From NCBI GenBank assembly GCA_002197995.1, contig NGZR01000003.1, positions 5,890,001 to 5,954,000 on the forward strand: 64,000 nt of DNA. The letters are read 5' to 3'. Position numbers and translations under genes: made by a program. The DNA comes from Gaeumannomyces sp. JS-464. Its lineage: Eukaryota > Ascomycota > Sordariomycetes > Magnaporthales > Magnaporthaceae. The notes beneath the pieces are model-generated. The model was not told the DNA's origin. It saw nothing but the letters and a program-made list of their open reading frames with translations, and ran no database searches. Of the stretch, positions 46,538 to 57,471 are shown one piece after another. Positions within the stretch are counted from its first letter, which is position 1. Each line of letters opens with the position of its first letter.

Positions 46538-47343
46538 ATGGTGCTGGGGCAGGTGCTAATGTGCTGCTGCGGCTGCGGCGGCGGATATCCTCTCAGGTGC
46601 CCGTCTGCGCGATCGGAGGCGGTACGGGCATGGAATAGCTGCATTGCTATCGTGCATCCTGGGTACATACCGGGAAGGGGTCGCTTTCAGGTGGCAAGAT
46701 CTATCACCACGTCGCTGTCGCCACCTGCCGTCGCCCTAATCGTGTGGACGGCGAGCTCGGGCGACGACATGAACACGGCGTCGCAGGTGGCCTTTGCGAA
46801 CGAGCCTTTTACGCGCGGCGTCGAGGGCCTCGAGGGGTGCACGACCAGAGTGATCGTCAGCCGCACGGGGTGTACATGACGCACTGGTGGGAGAGCATCT
46901 CGTTCGCGCCCGACGCGGCGTGGCTCAAGCCCGGCGAGGATACGTACGGCATCTTCGAGCGCACCGTCATGAACGCCATGCGCAACGGCAACTGGCGCGA
47001 CCGGCGCAGCAGCCACGACAGGCTGGCTGGCGCCGCCCTCGACGACGGGAACGCGCGCATGTACCTGGTCCGCCCCAACAAGGCCTGGCGCGGCCAGGCC
47101 CAGGTGTACCGGAACAAGTGGAACACGATCGCCGCGTACGTCCAGCAGAGGCTGCCCGGCCTGGTCGCCTGGGTCGAGAAGGAGTACGACCGCGACCACT
47201 CGGACGCGGCGCACGACCAGACCGCCGCCGCCAAGGTCTTGTTCAAGTACGACCCCAGCCACACGAGGGCCGACGGGACCGTGGTCAGGAAGGCCGTCTT
47301 GTACGGCGAATGGGAGCTGATGCACGATGACGAGTGGCAGTAG
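46538..47343 (+). CDS. Uncharacterised fungal protein; reading frame interrupted
   Basis: The upstream frame reads ALIVWTASSGDDMNTAS, VAFANEPFTRGVEGLEGC and VIVSRTG, and continues one frame over with VYMTHWWESISFAP, AWLKPGEDTYGIFERTVMNA, NKAWRGQAQVYRNKWNTIAA, LFKYDPSHTRADG and EWELMHDDEWQ. A missing base in G4 at 46867–46870 joins them (ACGGGGTG to ACGGGGGTG). I recall related GC[TV]-VSR-GVY-THWWE proteins in other filamentous ascomycetes but know no function. The start is uncertain: ATG at 46538 is only the first in frame and the N-terminal 50 residues look poor. Convergent with the WW protein, 213 bp apart. Confidence 0.6.
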
Positions 47344-47556
47344 GCAAAGCAGTGTCTCTCTGTATGCAAAGCTTGAAGGAAGGAAGGCGTATTGACTGGG
47401 AGAAATTGGGGGTGGGGTGGAATTGGGTTCAGGATAGATTCGGGTGTGGACTTTGCTCGCTGTGTTGGAAAGTGTAAGATGTAAGATAAGGGAGTATGAG
47501 ACTTAACCTTGACGTACTGCGGATACATAGACACAGATCAATATATTAGACTATTC

Positions 47557-48345
47557 TCAACACCTGCGGCAAGACCTGCCAACCCAGCTGGCAGGTATAA
47601 ACCACAGCAGGTGAAGGACCTCCGCCCTAGAAGTGCCGCAGGCGCTGAATCGGGCCTTGCGCCGGGCGGCGACGCCATCTGCGTCCAGCACCTCGTAGTA
47701 GGGCAGTGCCAGGCGCCCGGCGGCGGTTTGCCCCAACTCGCGCGCTTCCTGGGGGGAAATCCGGCGGCGTCTCTGGTATTCGGCGATGGGTTCCTTGTTG
47801 AAGGGGAAGTCCCGGCGGTAGTTGACGTAGTAGTCTTGCATCGGCGCCTTCTCCTTTAGGATCCAGGGCGGTAAGACGCCTCTGGAAAGGTAGGCCTCGG
47901 CGACGGGAAACCATGTGCCGTCGCTGCGGCGGAAATCCGTGTCTGTGGGAAACTCTTCGCTTTCGCGGCTGCCTTTGGCGCAGCCACGGGCGAGCGCTTC
48001 CGGGTGGCGCCAGACGCGCTCGCCGGTGTCAGTATTGAGATAAGACACTGCGTCGCCGTTGGGCTCCTCCTGCTTGGTCCACGGAGCGGCTACAGGTAGG
48101 TCTGCGTCAAGGTCGGAAACAAACGGCGCGGTCGAAATGCGCGGGGCGACAAGGCCGGCGTCTTGCAGCTCGGCGAGCTTTGCTGGATGACAGTACGAAA
48201 TGCGCTCGGTCGCATGGTTGAGGTAGTAAAACCTCCCGGATGCACCTAACTTGCGTTCGTAAAGATAAGGGAGCGGGATGCTGGTGAGTGAAACTCCGGT
48301 GCTGTCGCCCGTAGAAGTGGTATTGTCTGAAGTGTCTCGAGGCAT
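47557..48345 (-). CDS. Small protein with two WW-like domains
   Basis: 262 residues from ATG at 48345 (MPRDTSDNTT). The first WW-like segment (residues 24–54, LPYLYERKLGASGRFYYLNH then ERISYCHP) keeps the YY, N and HP positions but lacks both tryptophans. The second (86–116, APWTKQEEPNGDAVSYLNTD then GERVWRHPEA) keeps both. WW domains bind Pro-rich ligands; the first is probably non-binding or structural. The C-terminal half contains PWILKEKAPMQDYYVNYRRD and YQRRRRISPQEARELGQTA. The last 35 residues look out of register: the neighbouring frame stops at about 47627 after RLRHF, so a small indel near 47640 is possible. An upstream extension without ATG support was left out. Confidence 0.6.
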   Translation of the reverse strand: MPRDTSDNTTSTGDSTGVSLTSIPLPYLYERKLGASGRFYYLNHATERISYCHPAKLAELQDAGLVAPRISTAPFVSDLDADLPVAAPWTKQEEPNGDAVSYLNTDTGERVWRHPEALARGCAKGSRESEEFPTDTDFRRSDGTWFPVAEAYLSRGVLPPWILKEKAPMQDYYVNYRRDFPFNKEPIAEYQRRRRISPQEARELGQTAAGRLALPYYEVLDADGVAARRKARFSACGTSRAEVLHLLWFIPASWVGRSCRRC

Positions 48346-49050
48346 TGTATCGGTCGTGGAAAAGATATGTGCCTTGCCGTGCTGGGGCCCGAGAGCTGCT
48401 GGCATGGAGGCCCAGTTTGTGTGTTGTTGTCGAGAGCGCGTGCTCGTCTGGCCTCGTCGTCGGCTACACTTATCGCCACATCTAGGCCTTGTTGTTGGCG
48501 ACCCCTCACACCACATACCGGTTTTAGAGCCCACTTTGCCAGTTCCTTCTCGCGATGGTTCGTGATGTGTTGTGTGCTCCAATAAATAAGTCGTATCAAG
48601 CTTTCCAGCCACCGCCCGGCGAGCACATCCCGGCGCTGGCGTAGCCCAAAAATTGTTTTTCTCTAGGGGAATAGAGACAAGACACTTACTTCCAGCGGGG
48701 TCAAATCGTCCTATTTACACGTTTTTTTTTTCCTTGGTTCGAATAGGTGGGAAAAACTTTGCCAAAAATGCAGGTGGGAGTTTTTTTTTTGGTGGCCACG
48801 GTAGTTGAAGAAGAGCGATAAATCTGGCGAGGGTCCTCCAAGGCTATCGGCCAAAAATTCTTCATCCTCCAGCATCCATTCTCTAGGCCCAGAGATATTA
48901 CGACACCGAAGCTATTCACATATCCACGCATACTTCTTTTGGGCCTTTGCTACATACCCACACCACCCTACTTCGTCTTTTACCCTCACATATCCCATAC
49001 AATGACGCTCACCAATTCTTTCGCTCGCCGTCCCGCCGTCCCGCCGTTCT
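48346..49050. other. Spacer
   Basis: No exon seen. T-rich runs at about 48720–48792. Confidence 0.45.
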
Positions 49051-49867
49051 AAGCCAGCCCCCGTGCAGTGCCTCCGGTGAGACACTGCATTCACGGCCCG
49101 CGCTGGGACAGGATGTGCAGCTCGGCATGCTTTATGATGCGCGGACCTCGCAGCTCTTCCCCGGCGCCTCGCTATTCACCGATAACGTTGTCAACGCGAA
49201 GCAGGAGTTAAGCGAGCATCAGGATCAAATTCCCAGCTTTAACGCCTCATACTCGCTTAAAAACGGCGCGCCAAAACAGCTTTTTCAGTGCCGAGGATTC
49301 GCTGGGTCTCGACCTCGGGCTTCTGGACGTTACGGGCTCGGCTAAGTACCTCGTCCGCAACAAGGAAAGCGCGTACGAGGCGCGCGTCGATGCGACCTGC
49401 ACCGCTAAGCGTTGTACGCGCCGCATCCCGCAGGAAGCCCTGGCATCCATGGCATACGAGAGTCACCCCGACGCTCGCTACACGCACTTCGTCGCCGAGG
49501 TGGTGGAGGGTGGAAGCGCTACTTTCATTTCTCCTATCGCTGCAAATCGGTCATGGAGGCCGAGACAGTCGCGGACCAGCTCAAATTGGGGATCCTTGCG
49601 AAGATACCAGTCGGCTCGTTTTCGGAAACAGCGTCAAAACGGATGTCAAAATTAGGAACGAATAAGAGCGCGGCCCCTGGCGGGCCACGCTGCGGGCCGA
49701 AAAGAGAGCCACCTACTTCCATGAAAGGCAAAGAGCTAATCCAGCTTTGGCTCAAAAGGAGCTTCTTGACTCGGACTGGCTGGCGGTGCAGGAATCGAAA
49801 GATTATCTGGAAAACGGAGCCCCCGCATCCATCCCCCGGCGCATCTTCCAAGTCCAAAAGTGGGTAG
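49051..49867 (+). pseudogene. Broken SNTX-like N-terminal-domain protein relic
   Basis: The first piece contains LGQDVQLGMLYDARTSQLFP, the opening of a family that includes fungal proteins of unknown role and the N-terminal domain of fish stonustoxin-type (MACPF-superfamily) proteins. The second frame holds LDLGLLDVTGSAKYL and the third FVAEVVEGGSAT. At least three frame changes occur (about 49280, 49400–49480 and 49520), no confident ATG is present, and the later part dissolves into low-quality sequence. It is much shorter than full-length fungal homologues. As it stands no functional product is expected. Some of the slips may be assembly indels, as elsewhere in the window, but the truncated 3' half argues for real decay. 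Confidence 0.5.
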
Positions 49868-49871
49868 ATCA

Positions 49872-50376
49872 CTATCCGGGGTCGCCAAGACATCCATGAG
49901 GAAGAAGAGCGACGCTCGAGCCGATCATCTGCCGAGCAGTGAGCAGCGCGTGGGGTTCCCGCCATGTACGAAGACGTGCGATGCAACGATGGCCGCTTCG
50001 CTTCTTCTCTCTCTCCTCCTTCTTTTCCTTGCCGCTCGCCCCCAAGAACCCCTGCCATCGGCCCTTTTCCGATGCCCTCAATGGCCCTCGCCGGGGAGTA
50101 TCCGATGGGCCATGGGAGGGGTTTTCATTCTTCCCCGTAGACGTCGGCCGCTGCTGGATCTTCGCCCCTCCACAGGTGTTGAGTGCCGAGGAAGGATGCT
50201 GTGGGAAGAAAAAGCATATAATGAAGCCCTTTGGCCAGTCCAAGCCGTTCTGATTCTTTCGGAGGCACCGCGAAGCAGCAGCAGCAGCGGCAACACGCCC
50301 GCTCCTTGAACAACCCACACTGGACAGCACTTCCCATAGTTGGCCAGAAAAGCCAGTCCTCTGCAGCAAAATCAGC
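49872..50376. other. Spacer
   Basis: No plus-strand exon recognised. A long minus-strand open frame crossing this area is antisense to the metallo-beta-lactamase gene and is not called. Confidence 0.4.
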
Positions 50377-51400
50377 ATGCGCACCGGCCGTCCCCGTCCG
50401 TCACCTCTGCGGCCCTGGCCAGCCTGTTGCTGGGCCTGCTGCCCATCGCCCCCGTGTCGGCACAGCTGGCCAACCCGCCCTACGTCACAGACTTCTCGAC
50501 GTGGTACAACATCACCGAGTTCCCTAACGCGCAGGCCGACAACGTGACGCGGCTGCTGGCCGAGGCGCTGCAGATCGCGGGCGCCGACGCGTGGCCCGAC
50601 TACGCGCTGCGCTGCCTCACGAGCACAAAGTACCCGGCGCAGGCGGCGGCGCTGTGGGGGTGGGTCGAGCCGCGGCGCGTCTTCGACTCGGTCTTGTTCG
50701 TGAGCCAGGGCTTCGTGTCGTCGTGGGCCATCGACACCGGGGCCGGGCTGGTCCTCATCGACGCGCTCGACAACGTCGAGGAGGCCGAGAGGGTCATCAT
50801 GCCCGGGCTGGCGAGGTTCGGGTACAAGGGCGAGGACATTAAGGCGCTGCTCATCACGCACGAGCATTTTGACCACTATGGCGGCGCGGCCTACTTCTAA
50901 AAGAACTTCAACACGTCGATTTACGCGGCAGAGGCGGCGTGGGAGGGCATGAAGCGCGACCACACGGCGCCGACTAGGGACAAGGTCCTGGCCGAGGGCG
51001 ACAACATCACAATCGGCAACACCACCGTCCAGGTGTACCTGACGCCCGGCCACTCGCCGGGCACGGCGTCCTTCATGTTCCCCGTGTACGACCGGGGCGA
51101 GAGGCACGTGGCGGGCCTCCGGCGGCGGCCGACGCCAAGGCGCAGCAGATCAAGTCGTTCCTGCGGTTCGCGCAGCTGGCGCAGGACCAGGGCGTCGACG
51201 CGCTCATGGCCAACCACCAGACGCAGGACCGGTCGCTGCAGAACCTCGAGGTGCTGACCTGGAGGACGTGCGAGGGCGGCAGCTGCTCCGTTTCTAACCC
51301 TTATGTTGTTGGTAACGACCGCTACGTGCGGTATCTTAAGACTATGGCCAAGTGCGCCGAGGCGTCTGCGGCTCGGCAGGGCCAGATGCTGCACCTGTAA
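50377..51400 (+). pseudogene. Secreted metallo-beta-lactamase-fold hydrolase, disrupted
   Basis: ATG at 50377 leads, after a one-base slip in C4 (50392–50395), into a signal peptide (LASLLLGLLPIAPVSAQ). Then come SWAIDTGAGLVLIDALDN and LLITHEHFDHYGGAAYF, the HxHxDH zinc motif, and after a break VYLTPGHSPGTASFMF, the second metal-ligand His region. An in-frame TAA at 50898–50900 follows AAYF where CAA or CAG would be expected. Near 51115–51130, after ERHVAGL, the frame shifts and family-typical Gly-rich residues are missing before DAKAQQIKSFLRFAQLAQDQ and ALMANHQTQD. A stop plus an internal loss, unlike the single-base slips elsewhere, suggests real inactivation. The family is a broad hydrolase group; substrate unknown. 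Confidence 0.7.
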
Positions 51401-53859
51401 GTATCCAGGGAGGAGGCATGGAGGATATGGGGAGGCCCGAGAATTAGCATTTAATGAACATCTCAATGGGGCATCTTGAATGTATAAAATTAGATCCTCG
51501 TCAACGGAAACGAAGTGAAATAATAAGGGAAAATAGGGTGTCTGCCTAGGCAGGTGCCTCTACTAGCCTTTGTAAGCCAGCGTCACCAAGCTCCCAGGTA
51601 GGCCCTGACTTCAACAAAAAAAAAAAAAAAATGGAGGCAAACAAGCGCCTTCTGGTGTGATGGACGATTCCACTTTAGAAGCCAGCACGATTCGGTGTTG
51701 GCTGGCGACCTCGTTCTTGTCTCCTGAGCTAGGTCGTGTAATCGATCCATCTGATTGGGGCGCAAGGGAAGGGTGGGTGTTGGTGGCACGTCGGCCTGTC
51801 ACAGCGGGGTTTGCTTGCGACCTGGGAAGGAAGGAGCTGCGCGGGCTGGGGTCGAGCACCCGTGACAAGATTCGGATGCGAGGCCTCGGCTCCTGACGTT
51901 TTCGTGCCAGGCGTGACGCGGGCCTGCCTTGAATTCTCGCTTAACTGGGCGGGCAGGCAAGAGAAACACAAAGTCGGCCGAAACACTGCGGCATCATCAA
52001 CAGCCCAAAAAAGACCCAACCTACCTAGCTCACCTCAGACCTGCCTCTCCTTTGTCTCGATTCGGACAGCCGGGCCCTTCATCACCAGATCCTGGCCAGC
52101 TGTGGCAGGCCGCTCTTTGTGAGGCCAAGTTTCCCTGTTTCCTTGTCGCCAAGGGTGCACTCACCTTGCCAGGCCCCTTGCCGGCGTGTTCCAGCACCCC
52201 TTTAGAGGCTGGCTGAACCCCTCCTCCACCTCCCTTGGACTAGGCCCATCACACCGTCCTTCGCCCTGGCCGGCCCCAGCGACCCGGCCAGCGGCGGCCG
52301 CCTAGGCCATGGTATGCATGGTACATACAGGGCCATGCGGGCGCGGCTAAAATTTGGTCGTGAGCACACCCTCTTCTCTTTTTTTTTCCTTCTAGAATTG
52401 CCGGCCACCCACCAAGGCCAAGACCGACACCTCCAAAAGGCGCGCCTGGAGCCCTCAATTCCATGCAATAAATCATCACCTGCAGCGAGGGGGCCCCCCA
52501 CTAGCGCAGCAGCCGTCCGCGAAAACGAACGGGCCCAATCCATCCTTGACCGGTCATAGCTGCCCTCCTTTCCCAGAGCTCCGTGTCTCCCAAATGCGGG
52601 AGTTCCAATCCAAGCATACCTTGGTGGAAACGCTCCTATTGGAGCCATACACGCCGTTGGCGCCACCTCCCAAGGGACGTCTATTGTGGTTATTTTTGCG
52701 CGGGAATAACACACCACACGCACCCTCGTGGCTTTTTGCACAATTGGCCATCCCTCTCGAAGATTGTCTTGATTTCGAACGCGCCGCCCGGCGCTTAAAT
52801 CGACGTCTCAGCCCTGCAGCTGCGCCACCATCTCCCATTCTCGTCTCTTTCGATTCCGGCGATCGAGGCTCTATCAACCAAGTCGTCCGGATCCGGACTT
52901 TCACCCACTCTGATTGGCCTGACCCGACCTAGCAGCCCCAGAGAAAGGGGAAAGAGTTTGCAGGGATCGGCGATGCTGCTGTCCACCCCCAACAACATCA
53001 CATTTGCCGCAAGGCCGGACAGACGCCGCCCTGCCGCGCCTCTGGGTGTCCTTGTGCTACCCCATCACACCCACCCCTTCCGGGTGCCTCGTCCAGCCAG
53101 CCAGAAAAGGCCCCTAGGCCACAGGTCTCAAGGCCACTGCACGCGGGCTTGATGAGCCGATAAGCTTCGAAAGATGTGAATCTTGAGACATTCCGGTGAG
53201 CCATCCCTGGAAGCCTACGTTCCTAGACCTGCCCTCACCGCCGGCATCGCAGGCCTCCCTAACGAGGTTTGCCTGTGGACTTGAGCCGGGGTGAGCTTTT
53301 CCTGTTCCTCAGATCCTCGCTCCTGACTGATGCAAGCGCCGTGGGGCCACTGATCCAAGGCTCTGCAACTCTGCCGCCCCTTTTTTTCGCCCCCGGCGTT
53401 TCGACGATGTCTGTCTTCTTTTCTTCGTCGTTCTTGAGCTTGTTTACGCAGCGGCCGCCACCGGGTGAGGGGTGGTTGATCGTTATTCCACCGAGATCGC
53501 TGCCGCCCCCACCAGGCTCTCTCCATCTCGGCGCAACTTGTTGGGCGGCTGGACAGTGAGACACTGATTCCGATACAGATAGACGTCTTCTGCCAAGCTG
53601 GGCACCCGCCGGGCCCGACCAGGAGGACGTTCCGTGTGGCGATAGTACCTGGCCCAAACTGCCTGGGACGCGCGGCTTATACGATCCGACCTGGATGAGC
53701 CAACCCCTCTCCGTCCGCGGCCACGGAACACTGTCGTCCATGGTAATCACAGCCATCATGTCGGAGGGACCGCCTTCTTCTTGTGTCGATAGGCGCCGAC
53801 GGAGCTCCGGTTGAGACATGGCTATGTCGGGAGGCGCCTCGGAGAGACTCTAGGGCCCT

Positions 53860-54260
53860 TCCTTTGATCTTTCCGTGACCTGGGATTCGCCTAGCTGCCA
53901 GAAGTCTCATCTTTTCCCTGGCGCCGATAGGTCCAGGAAAGGCTTCGGTCAGGATAAGGTCAGGCCGGCCGCGGCCGAGACGCCTCCGAGCCCTCCTTCG
54001 ATGCTTTGGTGGCTTGGGATTCGTCTGGCTGCTGATACTTCATAACAGACCCGTTATGGAGTAAGGATCGCCACCTGACTCGACTGGCTGGGGCTCTCCC
54101 TTTTCTTACCCCAAGCGCTGGCCGCGGCCGCGTGCCTCCATTGTTGCGCCGGGGAGTGTTCACGCCACTACACCTTCACCTTCGGGCAACGTGAGGGTGT
54201 GGCGAAACCTGAGTCGACTGGCTGAGGTTCATTCTCTCTCTGATCTTCCGGGTCTGGCCG
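53860..54260. repeat. Degenerate GATTCG-/GACTGGCTG-containing repeats
   Basis: Related blocks recur: TGGGATTCGCCTAGCTGCC (about 53880), TGGGATTCGTCTGGCTGCTG (about 54017), GACTCGACTGGCTGGGGCTC (about 54076) and GAGTCGACTGGCTGAGGTTC (about 54211), interleaved with GGCCGCGGCCG motifs (about 53969 and 54120). The copies are diverged, and whether they belong to a known repeat family is unknown. Confidence 0.4.
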
Positions 54261-54431
54261 TGGTCAACTGTTCCGTGGTCGAGCCGAGAGGGTGTCGTGG
54301 TGTCGTAGTACGGTCGAAAAGGGGAGAGACGATGATGGATCCGATAGGGTGGTAGGGTGCCGTCTCGCCAGACGAAGGAACGGTGGAGTTACCTCGCTCT
54401 CGTGGAGTGTCCCTGGCTCACTCTGACGAAG

Positions 54432-54439
54432 TATAAAAA
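54432..54439 (+). promoter_or_regulatory. TATA box of the amidoligase gene
   Basis: TATAAAAA, 175 bp before the ATG at 54607, followed by a CT-rich leader. Confidence 0.5.
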
Positions 54440-54606
54440 CTCAGAAGAGTCGTGTAAGTCGATGTCAAGGTTGAATCATGACAAGACACAGCTCCCAGGT
54501 TCTGTCTTTTTGCTCTCGTTTCCTCGATTCCGCTTGCCCTTGCTTCCTAGATCCCCCTGTCAAGACATCACGCAACGAGACTCCAGCACTCCAAGAATCC
54601 ATCATC

Positions 54607-55717
54607 ATGGCTTCCTCCAGGCTTTTCTACTTCGGTGTCGAGATCGAGCTGTTGATGGGGAGCAAGAAGCAAGCACTCGACATGGAAGTCGCTGGCCAGC
54701 GAGGTCAGCAAGAAGCTGGACAAGGCTGGGATTGACAACCACATCAACGAGTCCGGCGACAAATCCCCCGAAGTGTATACCAAGTGGTCCATTACTCCCG
54801 AGGTCACGATCCCCGGGCAGCCAGCCAAGGGACTGTGTAATATTCCTCTCCTTCCACTCGAACTACCGTACTGAGACATCTTTGTATGGACCACTAATGC
54901 TTTCGACCTGCTAGACGGCCTTGAGCTGGTTTCCCCCGTGTACCCGTCGAACTGGACCTGGGCAGCGGACCTCGAGGTCATCTTCAACGTTCTTCACTCG
55001 TCCTTCGTTGTGGTCGAGTCGGGCAACTGCAGCACGCACGTGCACGTGTCGACGTACCCGCCCCTCGAGGCCGACGAGTTGGCGACGCTGGGCAAGGCCA
55101 TCCTGTACTTCGAGCCCGCCCTGGACGCGCTCGTGCCTAAGGCCCGGCGGGGGTCGGCGGCCTACTGGTGCCAGTCGAACCGGGCCAATCCGGTGCTCAA
55201 GGGGCGGCGGACGCTAGCCGATTGCTTCGTGGCCGTCGACGAGGCCGTGGCCGCGGCCGCCATGGCCGCCATGACGCTGTCGTCGTCGCCCTCGTCGGAC
55301 GGCGGCAGCAGCAACGGGAGCGGCGGCGACGCGGGCCGCGAGGCCGTCGTGGCGGCGCTCAACATGTTCCCGGCGTCGTCGGCGTACGGGCGGGCGCACC
55401 GCAAGAAGCACGACTTTGTGCGCGGCAAGGTGTATAAGTGGGACCTGACGGGCCTGTGCTCGGCCCGCGGCACCGTCGAGTTCCGCCAGCCGCCCGGCAG
55501 CCTCAGCGCGGGCCAGGCTGCCGGCTGGGTCTCGCTGGCACTCGCCTTCGTCGAGGGGAGCCTCAGGGGCGACACCCCCTGGTTCGTGGACGGGGACGGC
55601 GCCGACTTTGAAGAGGGTGCTCCCGTCGAGCGACTGTGGGAGGTGCTTTGCGACGGCGCCGAGGGGCTCGGGCTTGGGGTTGAGGGGATCAGTGGCGTCT
55701 TCGCCACGAGGAAGTAG
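54607..55717 (+). CDS. Putative amidoligase (amidoligase_2-type), 2 exons; reading frame interrupted
   Basis: Exons 54607–54836 and 54915–55717, joined by a 78-bp intron, encode a protein of about 343 residues. Family landmarks: LFYFGVEIELLMGSKK at the N-terminus, WSITPEVTIPGQPAKGLYGL and ELVSPV (the E/R-rich ATP-grasp-like core), NCSTHVHVS with the conserved His pair, and GTVEFRQPPGS near the C-terminus. Amidoligases are glutamine-synthetase-fold enzymes proposed to form amide bonds between acids and amines; fungal substrates are unknown. At 54664–54674 the frame changes from GSKKQALD to KHSTWKSLASEVSKKL, equivalent to one extra base or a missing AG. The Ser/Gly-rich insertion at about residues 235–255 is unremarkable. 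Convergent with the GH76 gene (217 bp between stops). Confidence 0.82.
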
Positions 55718-55934
55718 GCTGTGAATGCCGGCCTACGGGGTCTATGAGGATGATCAGATTGGGAGGTATGCGAAGCTATCCGCGGCGTCCATTTCAGTCA
55801 TTTCCAAGATCGGGAGCGGATGCGAGCTGAACACCTTGGGCAAGATAAAAGTTGCAGCAGTATCAAGTATGAAGCCATGACTGGACCGGCGGGAGTGTTT
55901 GGAAAACGCTTGGAATTAAAACTCGCTCATATGT

Positions 55935-57471
55935 TCATTCTGGTCTCTCCCAGGAAATCCACCCAAACATGCTCAGTGCAAGTCCGATTAATACGGTTGT
56001 GAGAATGGCGGCACCAGCGCGGTCGCCCGCCGTGATGTCCGGGAACACAATGTTGGGCGTGTGCCTGAGCCCGGCCCCGGCGTCGCCGGTGCTGTTGCCG
56101 CCGGTGCCCTGGGTGATGGGGGCTTCGCGTCATTAAACTCGACGAGCAGGCTCATGACGGCCGAAAGGACGTCGAGGCGCGTGCTGACGGCCAGCGTGTC
56201 CATGGTAAGGGCCGGGTCGAGGAACTGGCCCGTGGTCCAGAAGAAACCGCACGCGCGGCCGGTGGGCGCGCCGGTGCAGGTCTTGAGGGCCTGGGCTGTC
56301 GACTTGCGCAGCACGGGTCGGATCTCGTCCTTGACGAAGGGGGCCAGAAGCGTCACCTGGGCCATCCAGCGGTGCACGAAGCCCTTGAACATCATCATGT
56401 CGGAGCTGCAGTTTCTGGGCCCCGAGGGCTCGCACGAGGCCTCGAGCGCAGCCCCCTGGCTGAAGAAGCTTTCGATGGTCGCTGTGGCGAGTTTTGAGAC
56501 GATGGTCTTCCACTTGTCCTTCTTGGTGTGATCGTACATGGCGGCGGCGCCCTGGATCAGGAGGCCGGCGTTGTACGAGAATTGCTGAAAGTTGACGTCG
56601 GTGCAGTTCGCGTTTACGTTGGCGCCGTCGTAGACCTTGTACGACTCATGGTCGATGTACTTGAGCCCCCACATCCAGTCCCAGATCTTTTCGGCGTGCT
56701 GGGCGTACGTCTCGTTGCCGGTGTAGCGGGTAAGGCGAGCGCCAAGGTTGAAGTAGCAAGCGTTCGCGACCGTGTTTTTGTAGATGTAGCCGGGGCCCCA
56801 GCCGGCGCCGGGGGTCTGCCAGCGCAAGCCGCCGCCGCACTCGGCGTCCTGGCGCTCGGGCAGGGTCTGGCGGACCCAGACGGCCTGGGCGAGGGCCAGC
56901 CAGCCGGGCACCTTGGAGCCGGCGCCCGGCGCGTCCGGGAACTTGTTCTCGGCGGCGAGCATGGCCGTCATGCCCCAGAAGCCCTGGTCGTCGTTGCCGA
57001 GGGAGGCGCGGTGGCGCCGGGGCTCGAAGTCCTGATCCTCGCCGATCTGGTTGATGATGGCGTCGGTGACGAGGTTGTTGTTGTACCCGTGTAGTGCCAG
57101 TAGTCATGGGCACCCACACCGCGCCGGCCTGCCACCAGTGATACGGCCCCTTGTTCTCCGAGGGCGGGCCTGGGAAAATGCCGACTTCATTGCCCGTCTT
57201 GTTGCCCGGGTACAGGGTCATGACGTGCCATGCCAGGTCTTTTGCCGACTGCTTGATCTCCTCTGGCGGTGGCGAGCTGGTTTAGCCATTTTGTGCCTAC
57301 GTGGACGAGAGGGGGCTGGCCGTGGCCTACTGGCTATGTTCTTAAATCTCTTTGCATACCTTTGGTGCCAATCTTGTAAAAGTCTGGGCCGTTTGCTTGG
57401 GCGACGACGCCCTGCATGCCCGCCGTGGCAGCAAGCAGCAGAAGCGCTGTGGCGCCCCATGGCCGAGACAT
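55935..57471 (-). CDS. GH76 alpha-1,6-mannanase, Dfg5/Dcw1-type wall enzyme; reading frame interrupted
   Basis: Exons 57471–57360 and 57262–55935, intron 97 bp; 480 residues once three single bases are restored. Signal peptide MSRPWGATALLLLAATAGMQ; then LYPGNKTGNEVGIFPGPP, YHWWQAGAVW, DYWHYTG, the catalytic LGNDDQGFWGMTAMLAAE with the Asp pair, CGGGLRWQ, GYIYKNTVANACYFNLGARL, YNAGLLIQGAAAMYD and CGFFWTTG. A C-terminal GPI-type hydrophobic segment (GAAILTTVLIGLALSMFGW) ends at 55935. Dfg5/Dcw1 proteins are thought to transfer GPI-anchored mannoproteins to wall glucan. Slips lie at 57108–57110 (G3), 57086–57088 (C3) and 56118–56122 (G5), each short by one base on the coding strand. Three such hits in one gene, all restoring family sequence, argue against a pseudogene. 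Confidence 0.85.

Larger units (their letters stand above)
51401..54606. other. 3.2-kb spacer
   Basis: No gene recognised. A17 at about 51615–51631; degenerate repeats in the right third; amidoligase promoter at the end. Confidence 0.45.

Noticed and set aside
49872..51107. 411-codon minus-strand open frame
   Set aside because: Antisense to the metallo-beta-lactamase pseudogene; no start context or motif.
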